DNA of 17,236 bases from Acidobacteriaceae bacterium (GTDB lineage: Bacteria > Acidobacteriota > Terriglobia > Terriglobales > Acidobacteriaceae): NCBI GenBank assembly GCA_030042915.1, contig JASHYS010000036.1:1-17236 (forward strand), read 5' to 3'. Within the stretch, counting starts at the first letter, position 1, and the number at the start of each line of letters is the position of its first letter. Below the pieces are notes generated by a model, which saw only the letters and a program-made list of their open reading frames with translations, was not told the DNA's origin and ran no database searches. Position numbers and translations under genes: made by a program. Positions 16,613 through 17,236 of this stretch are shown here, piece by piece.

Positions 16613-16641
16613 TTGACCCTTGCTAAGCCAGTTGATAAAAT
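16613..16641 (+). promoter_or_regulatory. Sigma-70 promoter of the tRNA-fMet gene
   Basis: TTGACC (16613-16618) and TAAAAT (16636-16641) each match the consensus at five of six positions and are exactly 17 bases apart. The -10 hexamer ends five bases before the mature 5' end of the tRNA, so the primary transcript has little or no leader. Confidence 0.7.
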
Positions 16642-16646
16642 GAGAA

Positions 16647-16723
<77 letters not shown>

Positions 16724-16808
16724 TTTGACCCAGCGCGTTACGGGACCAAAACCCGTGAAGCGCGGGCCCGACAAAGTTGATTAAATGGGCCCCCGTTCGA
16801 GATCGAGG

Positions 16809-16835
16809 AAAAAGGCTGCCTCGCGCAGCCTTTTT
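16809..16835. terminator. Bidirectional rho-independent terminator
   Basis: GGCTGC (16814-16819) pairs with GCAGCC (16825-16830) around a five-base loop, flanked by AAAAA on the left and TTTTT on the right. It therefore terminates both the rightward tRNA transcript and the leftward LLM oxidoreductase transcript, whose stop codon is 65 bases to its right. Confidence 0.85.
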
Positions 16836-16899
16836 CATTGCCCAAAAGACCTCACCCACCCTTCCGCCCGGATCCATGCAACGCCCGTTTGCGCTTCGT

Positions 16900-17236
16900 T
16901 TAGCGCCAACCGAGGGCCGGAGCGACTGTCGTCAGAATCGCCTCCATGACATGCGCGTTGTAGGCGACTCCAAGCTGGTTTGGAACAGTTAACAACAACG
17001 TGTCGGCCTCGGCAATGGCTTCGTCTTCTCTGAGTTGCCCGATCAAAATATCCGGCTCCGCCACATAGGTGCGTCCGAAGATCGCTCGCTTGGGGCCGTC
17101 AATGAAACCGAACTGGTCTCCTTCCGCACCGTCTCGTCCGAAATAAGCGTGATCGCGGTCGTCGATCAAAGCGAAAATGCTGCGGCTGACTGAAACGCGT
17201 GGCGTGCGGGCGTGGCCGGCCTTCGTCCACGCGGCG
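16900..17236 (-). CDS. LLM-class flavin-dependent oxidoreductase (partial, C-terminal part)
   Basis: The frame is open from the right window edge to a TAA at 16900-16902, giving 111 residues of the C-terminal end of a luciferase-like monooxygenase. Visible family traits are the beta-strand RVSVSRSIFALIDDRDHAYF, a GTP-loop equivalent (FGRTYVAEPDILIGQLREDE) where these proteins choose the next cofactor-binding helix, and the ending LLLTVPNQLGVAYNAHVMEA followed by a C-terminal APALGWR. These enzymes use reduced flavin supplied by a reductase to oxidise small molecules; the substrate is unknown. The apparent TTG start at 17169 is internal, since the family-like sequence continues upstream of it. 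The transcript ends at the terminator at 16809-16835. Confidence 0.85.
   Translation of the reverse strand, partial: AAWTKAGHARTPRVSVSRSIFALIDDRDHAYFGRDGAEGDQFGFIDGPKRAIFGRTYVAEPDILIGQLREDEAIAEADTLLLTVPNQLGVAYNAHVMEAILTTVAPALGWR

Overview
The window looks like chromosome of an Acidobacteriota member, probably class Terriglobia (former Acidobacteriia). The main clue is the partial gene at the left edge, which encodes a secreted von Willebrand A protein of the type called 'VWFA-related Acidobacterial domain'. High G+C coding, a diderm outer-membrane assembly operon and a MoaD-MoaE fusion fit that placement. The placement is inferred from gene content only; no rRNA gene is present.

Layout. Positions 1-5510 are read leftward: a sigma-70 ECF factor and an overlapping small zinc-motif anti-sigma factor (5510-4582), a 400-base gap, Lon protease (4181-1749) with a terminator, then a fused molybdopterin synthase (MoaD-MoaE) overlapping the VWA gene that leaves the window. 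From about 5.6 kb the reading direction flips. A divergent control region of about 360 bases precedes a rightward operon of three overlapping genes: a very large Omp85/BamA-TamA-family barrel protein with seven apparent POTRA repeats, a SurA-like periplasmic chaperone without a PPIase domain, and TamB. A CPBP intramembrane protease follows after 71 bases. Next come two small unrecognised genes in divergent orientation, a palindromic hairpin stretch, an initiator tRNA-fMet with a good promoter, a two-way terminator, and the C-terminal part of an LLM-class flavin oxidoreductase entering from the right edge on the minus strand.

How it fits together. The core is an envelope biogenesis module: barrel insertase, periplasmic chaperone and the TamB bridge, made from one mRNA with stop-start overlaps. 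An ECF sigma/anti-sigma pair diverges from it and Lon lies just behind the pair. This suggests, but does not prove, a local envelope-stress control unit. The molybdopterin synthase/VWA pair, tRNA and LLM oxidoreductase look like ordinary chromosomal neighbours. I saw no insertion sequence, CRISPR array, prophage or clear genomic island, and no obvious wholly new system. The best leads are the seven-POTRA/PPIase-less SurA/TamB operon, the internal Gly-Gly in the MoaD-MoaE fusion, and the regulatory sites between the sigma gene and the operon.
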